Positions 1 to 6,507 of a stretch of 16,892 bases of DNA are shown here, one piece after another. Made by a program: the position numbers and the translations under genes. Each line of letters opens with the position of its first letter. The first letter of the stretch is position 1. The notes beneath the pieces are model-generated. The model made no database searches and had not been told where the DNA came from. It was given only the letters and a program-made list of their open reading frames with translations. The stretch is from JABCPE02 sp963530895 (lineage in GTDB: Bacteria > Bacteroidota > Bacteroidia > Flavobacteriales > Weeksellaceae), in the NCBI GenBank assembly GCA_963530895.1, contig CAUSFO010000034.1, forward strand, positions 1 to 16,892, in the 5' to 3' direction.

Positions 1-1
1 T

Positions 2-232
2 TATTTTATGCAAAAAGTCCGTGAAGCTATGAAATCCAGTGAGTCACACAAAATGGATGATAGAGTGCAGGTTGATGAATTTACCATAGGAGGAAAAGAG
101 GAAGGAAAACAAGGTAGAAGCTATGACACAAAGAAAAAGAAAGTTCTTTGTGCAATGGAACTTACTGACCTAGGCAAAGTAAAGCGCTTTTATGCACTAA
201 AATACCTGATTTTTCCTCAAAAAAACAGCTAA
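2..232 (+). pseudogene. IS1595-family (ISXO2-like) transposase remnant, 5' end outside window, frameshifted
   Basis: The frame is already open at base 2 and encodes a central piece of a DDE transposase of the IS1595/ISXO2 type: the VDEFTIGG motif, carrying the first catalytic Asp, is followed by a Lys/Gly-rich stretch (GKEEGKQGRSYD) and KVKRFYALK. After ALK the reading frame turns to unrelated residues and stops at 230-232. Adding one A to the A-run near 199-202 restores a family-like continuation (ALKIPDFSSK) to about base 222, so I infer a one-base deletion followed by loss of the remaining catalytic residues. No terminal inverted repeat is visible. The N-terminal part may lie left of the window, but the element is not functional as seen. 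The MBL gene starts only 4 bases after the stop. Confidence 0.8.
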
Positions 233-236
233 TATT

Positions 237-1103
237 ATGAAACTATATTCTATTCAATGCGGAAAATTTAAATTGGATGGCGGGGCTATGTTCGGCGTAG
301 TTCCAAAATCCATTTGGCAAAAAACCAATCCTGCTGATGAAAAAAACTTGGTCGAGCTGGGTACTCGCTCTCTGCTGATAGAGGACGGGAAAAAACTAAT
401 TTTGGTGGACTGCGGACTGGGGAACAAGCAGGATGAAAAATTTTTCGGACATTATTCTCTTTTTGGGGATGATAGTTTGGATAAAGGTCTGGCTAAATAT
501 GGCTTTGTGAGGGAGGACATTACGGATGTGTTTCTTACCCATCTGCATTTTGACCACTGCGGCGGTGCTGTGGAATGGAATGACAGCCGCACAGGATACC
601 AGCCAGCCTTCAAAAATGCTGAATTTTGGACTAATAAAAACCACTGGGAATGGGCAACAAATCCCAATCCTCGCGAAAAACCAAGTTTCCTGAAAGAAAA
701 TATTTTCCCACTAGAAGAAAGTGGTCAGCTTAGATTTTTAGACCTGCCTAAAACTGGGAATTACGGCTTTGCTCCAGACCTAAAAATGGATGTAATTTTC
801 GTAGATGGACACACGGAAAAACAGATGCTTCCCGTACTAAAATACCAAGACAAAACCATCATCTACGCGGCGGATTTAGTGCCTACAGCAGGGCATGTTC
901 CACTTATCTATGTCCCAAGTTATGATGTTCGTCCGCTGATAACTTTGGAGGAAAAAGAAAAATTCCTAAAACAATGCGTGGATAATGAATATCTGCTGTT
1001 TTTCGAGCATGATGCAGTGAACGAACTTGCATCACTTAAAATGACAGAAAAAGGAGTCCGAATCGATGAGACTTTCAGCTTTAATGATGTTTTTGGATAC
1101 TAA
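237..1103 (+). CDS. MBL-fold metallo-hydrolase (AHL-lactonase-like architecture)
   Basis: A 288-residue metallo-beta-lactamase-fold hydrolase. The dinuclear zinc motif HLHFDH is at residues 102-107 and is followed by CGG. Further likely metal ligands are H192 (in VDGHTEKQ), D213 (in YAADLVP) and H258 (in FFEHDA), giving the full HxHxDH-H-D-H set. The length and ligand spacing resemble the branch containing AiiA-type lactonases, but many members of that branch hydrolyse other esters or lactones, so the substrate is unknown. No signal peptide is visible, so it is probably cytoplasmic. It leads a compact plus-strand cluster, and the YcxB-like gene begins 3 bases after its stop. The start follows the transposase remnant directly, so any native promoter may have been altered by that insertion. 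Confidence 0.9.
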   Translation: MKLYSIQCGKFKLDGGAMFGVVPKSIWQKTNPADEKNLVELGTRSLLIEDGKKLILVDCGLGNKQDEKFFGHYSLFGDDSLDKGLAKYGFVREDITDVFLTHLHFDHCGGAVEWNDSRTGYQPAFKNAEFWTNKNHWEWATNPNPREKPSFLKENIFPLEESGQLRFLDLPKTGNYGFAPDLKMDVIFVDGHTEKQMLPVLKYQDKTIIYAADLVPTAGHVPLIYVPSYDVRPLITLEEKEKFLKQCVDNEYLLFFEHDAVNELASLKMTEKGVRIDETFSFNDVFGY

Positions 1104-1106
1104 AAA

Positions 1107-1652
1107 ATGAAACTCAATTATCAGCTTACAGAAGAGGATTATCTGCAATTTTGCTTATTTGCAGCAAGTCAAAATTTGACTTTAAGAGATGCTAAAAGAA
1201 GAACATTATTTCTATTGATTTTAATTTTTTCTTTAGGTTCTGTTTGGGTATATTTTAGACTTCATTCTCTGTATTTCATTACTTTTTCTGTCACAGGAAT
1301 ATTGTATTGTATTTTTTATTATTTCTATGGATACAGAAGCGTTTTTAAGAGGGTGTATAAAAAGAATGTCAAGCGTCTTTTCAAAGAAAAAATAGGAATG
1401 GTATTTAGCGTTGTTTCTGATAATGAACTAATTACAATTTTATCTAACCAGACAAAATTAGAAATCAACCTCACCAATGTAGATTTCATAGAGGAAATAG
1501 CAGATTATTATTTCATTAAACTAAAAACTTCCGATAGAATTATCATTCCAAAAAGAATTTTTGAAAATGGTACAAATTCTGAAGCTTCATTGAGAAACTT
1601 TGCAAATCAGAACAATATCACTATAAAACAACTATTAGATTGGAAATTTTAA
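1107..1652 (+). CDS. YcxB-like membrane protein
   Basis: A 181-residue protein with a short N-terminal cytoplasmic stretch beginning MKLNYQLTEEDY, then two hydrophobic segments at about residues 33-50 and 55-76. A basic linker (RSVFKRVYKKNVKR) and a C-terminal soluble domain rich in beta strands follow. The order of N-terminal acidic or aromatic start, paired helices and the C-terminal pattern of a strand, IEEIADYYFIKL and IIIPKRIF fits the YcxB-like family (PF14317), whose function is not established. It lies 3 bases downstream of the MBL gene and is probably co-transcribed with it. Base composition here is more AT-rich than in the flanking genes. Confidence 0.75.
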   Translation: MKLNYQLTEEDYLQFCLFAASQNLTLRDAKRRTLFLLILIFSLGSVWVYFRLHSLYFITFSVTGILYCIFYYFYGYRSVFKRVYKKNVKRLFKEKIGMVFSVVSDNELITILSNQTKLEINLTNVDFIEEIADYYFIKLKTSDRIIIPKRIFENGTNSEASLRNFANQNNITIKQLLDWKF

Positions 1653-1688
1653 TGAATTTTACTTCATAATTATCATTAAAACTAAAAA

Positions 1689-2282
1689 ATGAACCAAAAA
1701 ACGAAAATCATAGGACTCACAGGCGGCATAGGCTCTGGAAAGACCACTGCAGCGAAGTTTTTGGAGAAATTGGGGTTTCCTGTTTATTATTCTGACATCA
1801 GAGCAAAAGAAATCGTAAACGATGATAAAACCCTGAAAAAGAACATTATAGAACTTTTAGGAAGTGAGGCGTATGATGCAGAGGGAAACTACAACAGAAA
1901 ATGGGTAGCAGAGCAGATTTTCAATAATGATGAAAAAAGACAAGCGCTCAACTCCATCATCCATCCTGCTGTAAAAGAGGACTTTGAGAAATGGACAGCC
2001 GCCCAGCAGAAAAAAATAGCTTTCAAGGAAACGGCTCTTTTATTTGAGCTAAATTTGGATAAAGAATGCTACAAGTCCTTACTCATCACCGCTGATGAAA
2101 ATATCAGAATAAAAAGAGTGATGCAGAGAGACAAAAAAACCGAAAGCGAAATAAAAAAAATAATAGAAAAACAAATGCCCGAATCCGAAAAACAAAAACG
2201 AGCTGATTTTGTGGTTTTTAATAATGGAAATAAAGAGGATTTAAAGGCTGATTTAGAAAAAATTTTAGAAAAATTAAATTAA
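1689..2282 (+). CDS. coaE: Dephospho-CoA kinase
   Basis: CoaE phosphorylates the 3'-hydroxyl of dephospho-CoA with ATP, the last step of coenzyme A biosynthesis, in the cytoplasm. The 197-residue protein opens with the Walker A segment GLTGGIGSGKTT (residues 9-20). An SD-I-RAKEIV segment near residues 35-42 matches the usual substrate-side DxxA region, and the lid/CoA-binding middle part contains NSIIHPAV and a KETALLFE-like stretch. The C-terminal DFVVFNNG is typical. The length is normal for the family and the gene appears intact. A 36-base gap separates it from the YcxB-like gene, and the thioesterase gene follows after 5 bases, which suggests one transcript linking two CoA-related genes. 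Confidence 0.96.
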   Translation: MNQKTKIIGLTGGIGSGKTTAAKFLEKLGFPVYYSDIRAKEIVNDDKTLKKNIIELLGSEAYDAEGNYNRKWVAEQIFNNDEKRQALNSIIHPAVKEDFEKWTAAQQKKIAFKETALLFELNLDKECYKSLLITADENIRIKRVMQRDKKTESEIKKIIEKQMPESEKQKRADFVVFNNGNKEDLKADLEKILEKLN

Positions 2283-2287
2283 AAAAA

Positions 2288-2680
2288 ATGAATTATCATA
2301 CAAGAAAATGGGTAAAACCAGAGGATTTGAACCCAAATCACTCACTTTTTGGAGGAAGACTTTTAGAATGGATAGATGAAGAGGCAGCACTGTACGCCAT
2401 CATGCAGCTGGAAAACCCGAGAGTAGTCACCAAATCAATGTCTGAAATCAACTTCGTGAGTTCGGCTAAACAAGGAGATATCATCGAGATAGGCATCCAA
2501 GCTATAAAATTTGGGAACAGCTCACTGACTTTGTCTTGTAAAGTGAGAAATACCATGACCTGCCAAACTATTATTACCATTGACAAAATAGTCATGGTGG
2601 CTCTGGATGAAAAAGGACACCCAACACGCCACGGCAAAACGCAAGAAAATAATGATGAAAAATGCAATGTGAATTTTTAG
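2288..2680 (+). CDS. Hotdog-fold acyl-CoA thioesterase (YciA-like)
   Basis: A 130-residue single-hotdog-domain protein. The segment NPNHSLFGGRLLEWIDEEAA (residues 15-34) matches the acyl-CoA thioesterase signature, in which a conserved N/H-x-LFGG turn precedes the central helix with an acidic catalytic residue (D30 region). The next strands (VTKSMSEINFVSSAKQGD) match the YciA/BFIT type. It likely hydrolyses acyl-CoA to free fatty acid and CoA in the cytoplasm as a multimer; the chain-length preference cannot be read from the sequence. It sits 5 bases after coaE, so the two are probably translated from one message. No clear terminator is seen immediately downstream. Confidence 0.88.
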   Translation: MNYHTRKWVKPEDLNPNHSLFGGRLLEWIDEEAALYAIMQLENPRVVTKSMSEINFVSSAKQGDIIEIGIQAIKFGNSSLTLSCKVRNTMTCQTIITIDKIVMVALDEKGHPTRHGKTQENNDEKCNVNF

Positions 2681-2734
2681 TTCATGGCATAGTTTTAGAT
2701 TCGAAAACCTTTGTATACAATAAATTACTTAATT

Positions 2735-2983
2735 ATGAAAAACTTAGTTACATTACTGCTTTTGGTGTTTAGTTTCACTTTGGGAACAGCACAGCACAAA
2801 ACTCCTCATAGTCAAGGAGTAAAGAAAGAAACCAAAAAGAAACACCATTCCAAATAAAAAAATTCCACTACTTACTCATCACAAAAACTAAAAAAAGATG
2901 GAACGCCAGACAGAAGATACAAGGCCAATAAAAAGCTAAAAAAAGACGGAACACCTGATAAAAGGTATAAAGAAAATAAGTAA
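2735..2983 (+). pseudogene. Small secreted repeat protein gene interrupted by an in-frame stop
   Basis: The ATG at 2735 starts a 40-residue peptide with a clear signal sequence (MKNLVTLLLLVFSFTLGTAQ) that ends at TAA 2855-2857. The same frame then stays open to TAA 2981-2983 and encodes two near-identical 16-residue units containing LKKDGTPDRRYKAN and LKKDGTPDKRYKEN. This DGTPDxRYKxN repeat is one I recognise from small uncharacterised exported proteins of Flavobacteriia. The matching frame and the lack of an in-frame start after 2857 argue that the full gene was one 82-codon frame, broken by a single substitution to TAA in an A-rich stretch. A sequencing error or stop readthrough is possible. 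Its terminator overlaps the second stop. Function is unknown. Confidence 0.7.
2882..2977 (+). repeat. Two 48-base tandem coding repeats (LKKDGTPDxRYKxN)
   Basis: The units at 2882-2929 and 2930-2977 are in frame, 16 codons each. Both keep the core KLKKDGTPD.RYK.N while differing at several third codon positions (gat/gac, acg/aca, cca/cct). That divergence points to protein-level selection after duplication and not to a very recent copy event. They form the C-terminal half of the interrupted secreted protein. Confidence 0.8.
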
Positions 2984-3008
2984 GTTGTCTCAGACAGCTT
3001 ACTTTTTT
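2978..3008 (+). terminator. Intrinsic terminator of the small secreted protein gene
   Basis: AAGTAAGTTGTCT (2978-2990) pairs with AGACAGCTTACTT (2992-3004) with one G-T wobble, and a run of T follows to 3008. The hairpin includes the TAA at 2981-2983, so it starts inside the last codons. It separates the upstream genes from the yjdM promoter. Confidence 0.8.
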
Positions 3009-3029
3009 GTACAATAATTATGTTTGTGA

Positions 3030-3060
3030 TTGTTTAGCGTAGTTATATTTTTTATCTTTG
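3030..3060 (+). promoter_or_regulatory. Bacteroidota-type promoter of yjdM-YceI
   Basis: The -7 element TATCTTTG (3053-3060) matches the Bacteroidota consensus TAnnTTTG, and a -33 TTG sits at 3030-3032 with 20 bases between. The start codon is 28 bases downstream of the -7 element. The upstream terminator at 2978-3008 supports a transcription start here. Confidence 0.7.
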
Positions 3061-3088
3061 CAGCCAAATTTTTAAACGAATAAATATA

Positions 3089-3427
3089 ATGAGTGATACT
3101 ATTATCTGCCCTGCTTGTGGTTCTGAATTTACTTATGAAAATGGTGATTTGATGGCATGTTCTCAGTGCTTTCATGAATGGAACCCAGCAGAAGAATCTA
3201 CCAATAGCGGTGATAAAATCCTAGACGCCAATGGAAACGAACTCCAAAATGGCGACACTGTAGTAATCGTAAAAGACCTTCCTGTGAAAGGGGCTCCTAA
3301 ACCTATAAAAGCAGGAACAAAAGTAAAAAATATCCGTTTAAATTTTGACAGCGACCATAATATCGACTGCAAAATAGATGGTTTTGGAGCAATGGGACTA
3401 AAATCTGAATTTGTGAAGAAAGCATAA
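3089..3427 (+). CDS. yjdM: YjdM/PhnA-family zinc-ribbon protein
   Basis: A 112-residue protein with an N-terminal zinc ribbon, CPAC at residues 7-10 and CSQC at 24-27. A C-terminal PhnA-type domain follows, with DGDTV-like and VKGAPKPIKAGTKVKNIRL segments. The family was historically called alkylphosphonate utilisation protein PhnA, but it is not part of C-P lyase and its biochemical role is poorly defined, so a phosphonate function should not be assumed. Length and motifs are normal. It is the first gene after the promoter at 3030-3060, and the YceI lipoprotein starts one base after its stop, so the two are very probably translationally coupled. Confidence 0.92.
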   Translation: MSDTIICPACGSEFTYENGDLMACSQCFHEWNPAEESTNSGDKILDANGNELQNGDTVVIVKDLPVKGAPKPIKAGTKVKNIRLNFDSDHNIDCKIDGFGAMGLKSEFVKKA

Positions 3428-3428
3428 A

Positions 3429-4082
3429 ATGAAAAAATATTTAGTTTACTTTCTATGCATCGCCTTGGCGGGAACTACTGTTTCTTGTAAAAATGAAAAA
3501 GAGACAGTAAAAAACGAGCCCGTAAAAGAAGAGTCAGTAGCTGATTCTCAAACTTTTACAATAAATAAAGAACAAAGTAACATCGATTGGAAAGGTTATA
3601 AAATCTTTAAATCCGAGAGTACGAGCCACTTTGGGACAATGGATTTTTCGGAAGGAGATATCAATGTAAAGGACGGAAAATTGGTTTCTGGGAAATTGGT
3701 AATTGATACCAAATCCATTACATCCACAGATATAGAGGATAAAGAACTCGCTACAAAGCTTGACAATCACCTCAAAAACTCTGATTTCTTTGATGTAGAG
3801 CAGTTTCCTACGGCTACATTTGAAATCACAAAAGTAACTCCCTCAGAACATGGAGATTACAATTCCATTATTGAAGGAAATTTGACCATAAAAGGAATTA
3901 CAAAGGCTGTGAGTTTTAACGCCAATGTAAAAGTTGATACCGAGCAGGTCAGCATATACACTGAGCCTACGGATATAGACAGAACGGAATTCGGAGTGAA
4001 ATTCCAGCTGCCAATAAAAGATGGCATTATAAAAAATGAATTCACTCTACAAGTTGCTATAAAGGCTTTCAATAAAAAATAA
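3429..4082 (+). CDS. YceI-family lipoprotein
   Basis: A 217-residue predicted lipoprotein. The N-terminus has a hydrophobic stretch ending in the lipobox TVSC, with Cys20 as the lipidated residue, followed by a charged linker of about 20 residues. The rest is a YceI domain, starting near FTINKEQSNIDWKGYK, with GTMDFSEGDI, LDNHLKNSDFFDVEQFPTA and a GNLTIKGITK strand. YceI domains form a lipocalin-like barrel that binds long isoprenoid or lipid chains. Here it would be tethered to the periplasmic face of a membrane or on the surface; the ligand is unknown. It follows yjdM by one base and is closed by the terminator at 4113-4139. No missing key segment is apparent. Confidence 0.93.
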   Translation: MKKYLVYFLCIALAGTTVSCKNEKETVKNEPVKEESVADSQTFTINKEQSNIDWKGYKIFKSESTSHFGTMDFSEGDINVKDGKLVSGKLVIDTKSITSTDIEDKELATKLDNHLKNSDFFDVEQFPTATFEITKVTPSEHGDYNSIIEGNLTIKGITKAVSFNANVKVDTEQVSIYTEPTDIDRTEFGVKFQLPIKDGIIKNEFTLQVAIKAFNKK

Positions 4083-4112
4083 TTTTTTCATTTTTTTAAT
4101 TTTATATGTCAG

Positions 4113-4139
4113 CCTGTCTATATTATTAGACAGGTTTTT
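4113..4139 (+). terminator. Intrinsic terminator after the YceI gene
   Basis: CCTGTCTA (4113-4120), the six-base loop TATTAT and TAGACAGG (4127-4134) form a perfect eight-pair stem, followed by TTTTT at 4135-4139. Confidence 0.85.
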
Positions 4140-4142
4140 ATT

Positions 4143-4173
4143 TTGTTTAAAAACTAAAAAAATTGTAATTTTG
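4143..4173 (+). promoter_or_regulatory. Bacteroidota-type promoter of pheS
   Basis: The -33 TTG is at 4143-4145 and the -7 TAATTTTG (TAnnTTTG) at 4166-4173, with 20 bases between, the same spacing as at yjdM. The pheS start codon lies 23 bases downstream. I see no leader-peptide or T-box-like attenuator in this short leader. Confidence 0.7.
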
Positions 4174-4196
4174 TCGACCTAAATAAAAAACAGAAA

Positions 4197-5210
4197 ATGC
4201 TAACAAAAATAGATGAACTTTTAAATGAAGTCCAAAAATTTCATTCTCAGAAAAAGGAAGAAATTGAACAATTCAGAATCAAATTCAATGGGAAAAAAGG
4301 GATTTTGAATGATTTATTTGAACAGTTCAAATCTGTATCCAATGACCAAAAAAAAGAATATGGTCAGAAAATAAACTTACTGAAACAAAGCATCTCTGCT
4401 AAACTAGAAGAGCTGACACAGAGCAGTTCTTCACAAAATGTAGTTGCCGAAAAGGAAGACCTTACCAGACCTGGATTTCCTTTGGAATTAGGGTCTAGAC
4501 ACCCTATCAATTTGGTAAAAAATAGAATCACAGATATTTTTAAATCTATCGGTTTTGCAGTGGCTGACGGGCCAGAGATAGAAGATGACTGGCATAACTT
4601 CACCGCGCTGAACCTACCTGAATATCACCCAGCAAGAGATATGCAGGATACTTTCTTCATCGAGACGAATCCTGATGTTCTGCTAAGAACTCACACTTCT
4701 TCTGTGCAAATCAGATACATGGAGCAAAATGAACCGCCTATCCGTATTCTTTCGCCTGGGCGAGTTTTCAGAAATGAGGCTGTTTCATCTCGTTCTCATT
4801 GCATTTTCCATCAAATAGAGGGACTTTATATCGATGAAAATGTGAGTTTTGCGGACTTGAAACAAACCATTCAGTTTTTCACTACGGAACTTTTCGGAAA
4901 GTCAAAAATCAGAATGCGTCCTTCTTATTTCCCTTTCACTGAGCCAAGTGCAGAGGTGGATGTATATTGGGGGCTAAATTCTGAAACAGACTACAGAATC
5001 ACGAAAGGAACAGGCTGGCTGGAAATCATGGGCTGTGGTATGGTAGACCCTGCCGTTCTCAAAAATGTGAACATAGACCCTGATAAATACAGCGGATATG
5101 CTTTCGGTATGGGAATAGAGCGAATCGTAATGCTTCTTTACCAAATGTCAGATATTCGTATGTTCTTTGAGAATGATATCAGAACTTTGGAACAATTTAA
5201 ATCTCTATAA
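4197..5210 (+). CDS. pheS: Phenylalanine-tRNA ligase alpha subunit
   Basis: PheS pairs with PheT to form the (alpha-beta)2 enzyme that charges tRNA-Phe in the cytoplasm. The 337-residue protein has the usual order: an N-terminal coiled-coil arm (about residues 1-85) that contacts tRNA, then the class II catalytic core. Recognisable parts are GPEIEDDWHNFTALN (125-139), motif 2 around GRVFRNEAVSSRSHCIFHQI (188-207), FPFTEPSAEVDV (245-256) and motif 3 GMGIERIVML (304-313). A302 within YAFGMG probably corresponds to the specificity-pocket Ala294 of E. coli PheS (inferred by alignment by eye). The gene is monocistronic here; pheT is not in this window. Its terminator is shared with convergent deoC. 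Confidence 0.98.
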   Translation: MLTKIDELLNEVQKFHSQKKEEIEQFRIKFNGKKGILNDLFEQFKSVSNDQKKEYGQKINLLKQSISAKLEELTQSSSSQNVVAEKEDLTRPGFPLELGSRHPINLVKNRITDIFKSIGFAVADGPEIEDDWHNFTALNLPEYHPARDMQDTFFIETNPDVLLRTHTSSVQIRYMEQNEPPIRILSPGRVFRNEAVSSRSHCIFHQIEGLYIDENVSFADLKQTIQFFTTELFGKSKIRMRPSYFPFTEPSAEVDVYWGLNSETDYRITKGTGWLEIMGCGMVDPAVLKNVNIDPDKYSGYAFGMGIERIVMLLYQMSDIRMFFENDIRTLEQFKSL

Positions 5211-5215
5211 AAAAG

Positions 5216-5244
5216 AAAGTCAGGACAAAAATCCTGACTTTTTT
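5216..5244. terminator. Bidirectional terminator between pheS and deoC
   Basis: AAAGTCAGGA (5216-5225), the loop CAAAAA and TCCTGACTTT (5232-5241) form a perfect ten-pair stem. On the plus strand T residues continue to 5244; on the minus strand the stem is followed by a T-rich tract. The placement between two convergent genes fits termination in both directions. Confidence 0.88.
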
Positions 5245-5247
5245 ATT

Positions 5248-5991
5248 TTAGTATCCAGAGCCACTCTGTCCCTTCCCTATCAATGCCAATGCGGAGGATG
5301 TTCCTATTCGTTTCACTCCCATTTTTATCATTTCCTCAGCTTCTTCTTTTGTTCTGATTCCACCTGCTGCTTTTACTGGCAGAACATCTGCATTATCCAG
5401 CATGATTTGAATGCCTTCTTTGGTCGCGCCGTTTGGTTTTCCGTCTTGAGTTTCATAGAAACCAGTAGAGGATTTGATGAAAATATTAGAAAGCTGTTCC
5501 TTCGTAAAACTGATAGTCGCCCATTTTACGATATTTTTAGTAATAGAAGCTATCTGCTCATCGGTCAAAGCTGCGATTTCTATAATCCATTTTGCTACCT
5601 TGTTATTTTTCATACAAAGCTCTGTGCATCGTAGAAATTCAAATTTAAGCACTTCCAGACTTCCTTTTTTAAAGGCTTCATAGTTAATTACAAAATCCAG
5701 TTCATCAGCTCCATCATCTATCGCCTGTTGTGCTTCTTTTAGTTTTTCGTACACAGGAGCTATTCCCTCATGAAAACCTATTACTGTTCCCACTTTCACA
5801 GCAGGATTTTTTTCACTCAAAAACTGCTTAATCTGTTTCACATACTGCGGGCGAATCATCACCGCAAACAGCCCATTATCCGCAGCTTCCTGAGCCAAAT
5901 CATATACCTTTTTCAATGTCTCTTCCTCAGAAAGTCCTGACTGAGCAGGAGTTTTGAGGTAAGTTGAATCTAAATAATTTCTTGTTTCCAT
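5248..5991 (-). CDS. deoC: Deoxyribose-phosphate aldolase
   Basis: DeoC cleaves 2-deoxyribose-5-phosphate to glyceraldehyde-3-phosphate and acetaldehyde in deoxynucleoside catabolism. The 247-residue protein keeps the catalytic set: D99 in DELDFVINYEAF, the Schiff-base lysine K173 in FIKSSTGF, and the assisting lysine K207 in VKAAGGIRT. TVIGFHEG (residues 69-76) is the usual TVIGFP-G strand with His-Glu replacing the common Pro-x, a mild variation. The C-terminus ends in tyrosine (GQSGSGY); a C-terminal Tyr contributes to catalysis in E. coli DeoC. The gene is last in a minus-strand block, 64 bases after the DUF4268-like gene, and has its own promoter whose -7 element ends 4 bases before the ATG. 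Confidence 0.96.
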   Translation of the reverse strand: METRNYLDSTYLKTPAQSGLSEEETLKKVYDLAQEAADNGLFAVMIRPQYVKQIKQFLSEKNPAVKVGTVIGFHEGIAPVYEKLKEAQQAIDDGADELDFVINYEAFKKGSLEVLKFEFLRCTELCMKNNKVAKWIIEIAALTDEQIASITKNIVKWATISFTKEQLSNIFIKSSTGFYETQDGKPNGATKEGIQIMLDNADVLPVKAAGGIRTKEEAEEMIKMGVKRIGTSSALALIGKGQSGSGY

Positions 5992-5995
5992 AGCC

Positions 5996-6027
5996 CAAAA
6001 GTATAACTTTTATTAGATTAGTTTCAA
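5996..6027 (-). promoter_or_regulatory. Promoter of deoC abutting the start codon
   Basis: On the minus strand TTG (6027-6025), 21 bases, then TACTTTTG (6003-5996) match the Bacteroidota -33 and -7 elements. Only GGCT separates the -7 element from the deoC ATG, so the transcript would have almost no leader. Confidence 0.55.
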
Positions 6028-6055
6028 AAAAATTAAAATGAGATAAATCATAAAT

Positions 6056-6481
6056 CTATTCCTCTTTGAAGAAATCCTGATATTCCTGCCAAAATTCTTC
6101 GAGTTTCTGCATTTTTTCGGAGAGAAACTCCATCGTTTCCTGCCATGTATTCCTATTGTGAATGCAGACTCCTTGTTTTTCGACAAATACACAAGATACC
6201 TCCTTTCCGTTTTCAAGCTCGAAAGAATCCGAATAAACTGCATCTTCCCAATATTCCTCAAAGACGCCCTCCATGGACTGCATCTTCTCAAAATACTTCA
6301 CTCTATGGTCTAAATTTCCATCTATCTCCACCAAAACCATTGCTTTTTTGGTGTCAAAATAGAATTTGAAACTAAAACCCTTTATTTTGGTATTATACAA
6401 TGTCCATTTTGTAGGAAAAGATTTCCCAAAAGATGTCCAAAACTCCTGCCGCATCCGCTGCGATTCTTCTTTACTAAACAC
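6056..6481 (-). CDS. DUF4268-like protein
   Basis: A 141-residue cytoplasmic protein without signal peptide or membrane segment. It begins MFSKEESQRMRQEFWTSFGK, then alternates aromatic-rich strands (FSFKFYFDTKKAMVLVEID) with acidic helices, and ends in a Trp/Glu-rich helix (FWQEYQDFFKEE). I recognise the pattern as that of short DUF4268-type proteins common in Flavobacteriia. In larger proteins this domain is found near nuclease or restriction-like modules, but here it stands alone and no catalytic motif is visible, so no function is assigned. It lies 26 bases after the TIGR02757 gene and is probably co-transcribed with it. Confidence 0.7.
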   Translation of the reverse strand: MFSKEESQRMRQEFWTSFGKSFPTKWTLYNTKIKGFSFKFYFDTKKAMVLVEIDGNLDHRVKYFEKMQSMEGVFEEYWEDAVYSDSFELENGKEVSCVFVEKQGVCIHNRNTWQETMEFLSEKMQKLEEFWQEYQDFFKEE

Positions 6482-6507
6482 TATAAAAAATTAAATTTTA
6501 CTTATTT

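Noticed and set aside
237..1103. Calling the MBL hydrolase a quorum-quenching AHL lactonase
   Set aside because: The metal ligands fit, but the same set occurs in many MBL hydrolases and nothing else here indicates signalling.
2882..2977. CRISPR-like or non-coding tandem repeat
   Set aside because: There are only two units, they are in frame, they differ mostly at third codon positions, and there are no spacers.
3089..3427. Phosphonate catabolism locus based on the PhnA name
   Set aside because: No C-P lyase or phosphonatase gene is nearby, and the YjdM/PhnA family is not part of that pathway.
5167..5634. 155-codon plus-strand frame running from the pheS end into deoC
   Set aside because: It crosses the pheS terminator and is the antisense of the conserved deoC frame; its composition is atypical of proteins.
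6056..6481. Restriction or defence gene because DUF4268 occurs in such proteins
   Set aside because: The protein is short and stand-alone, lacks nuclease motifs, and sits in a housekeeping operon.
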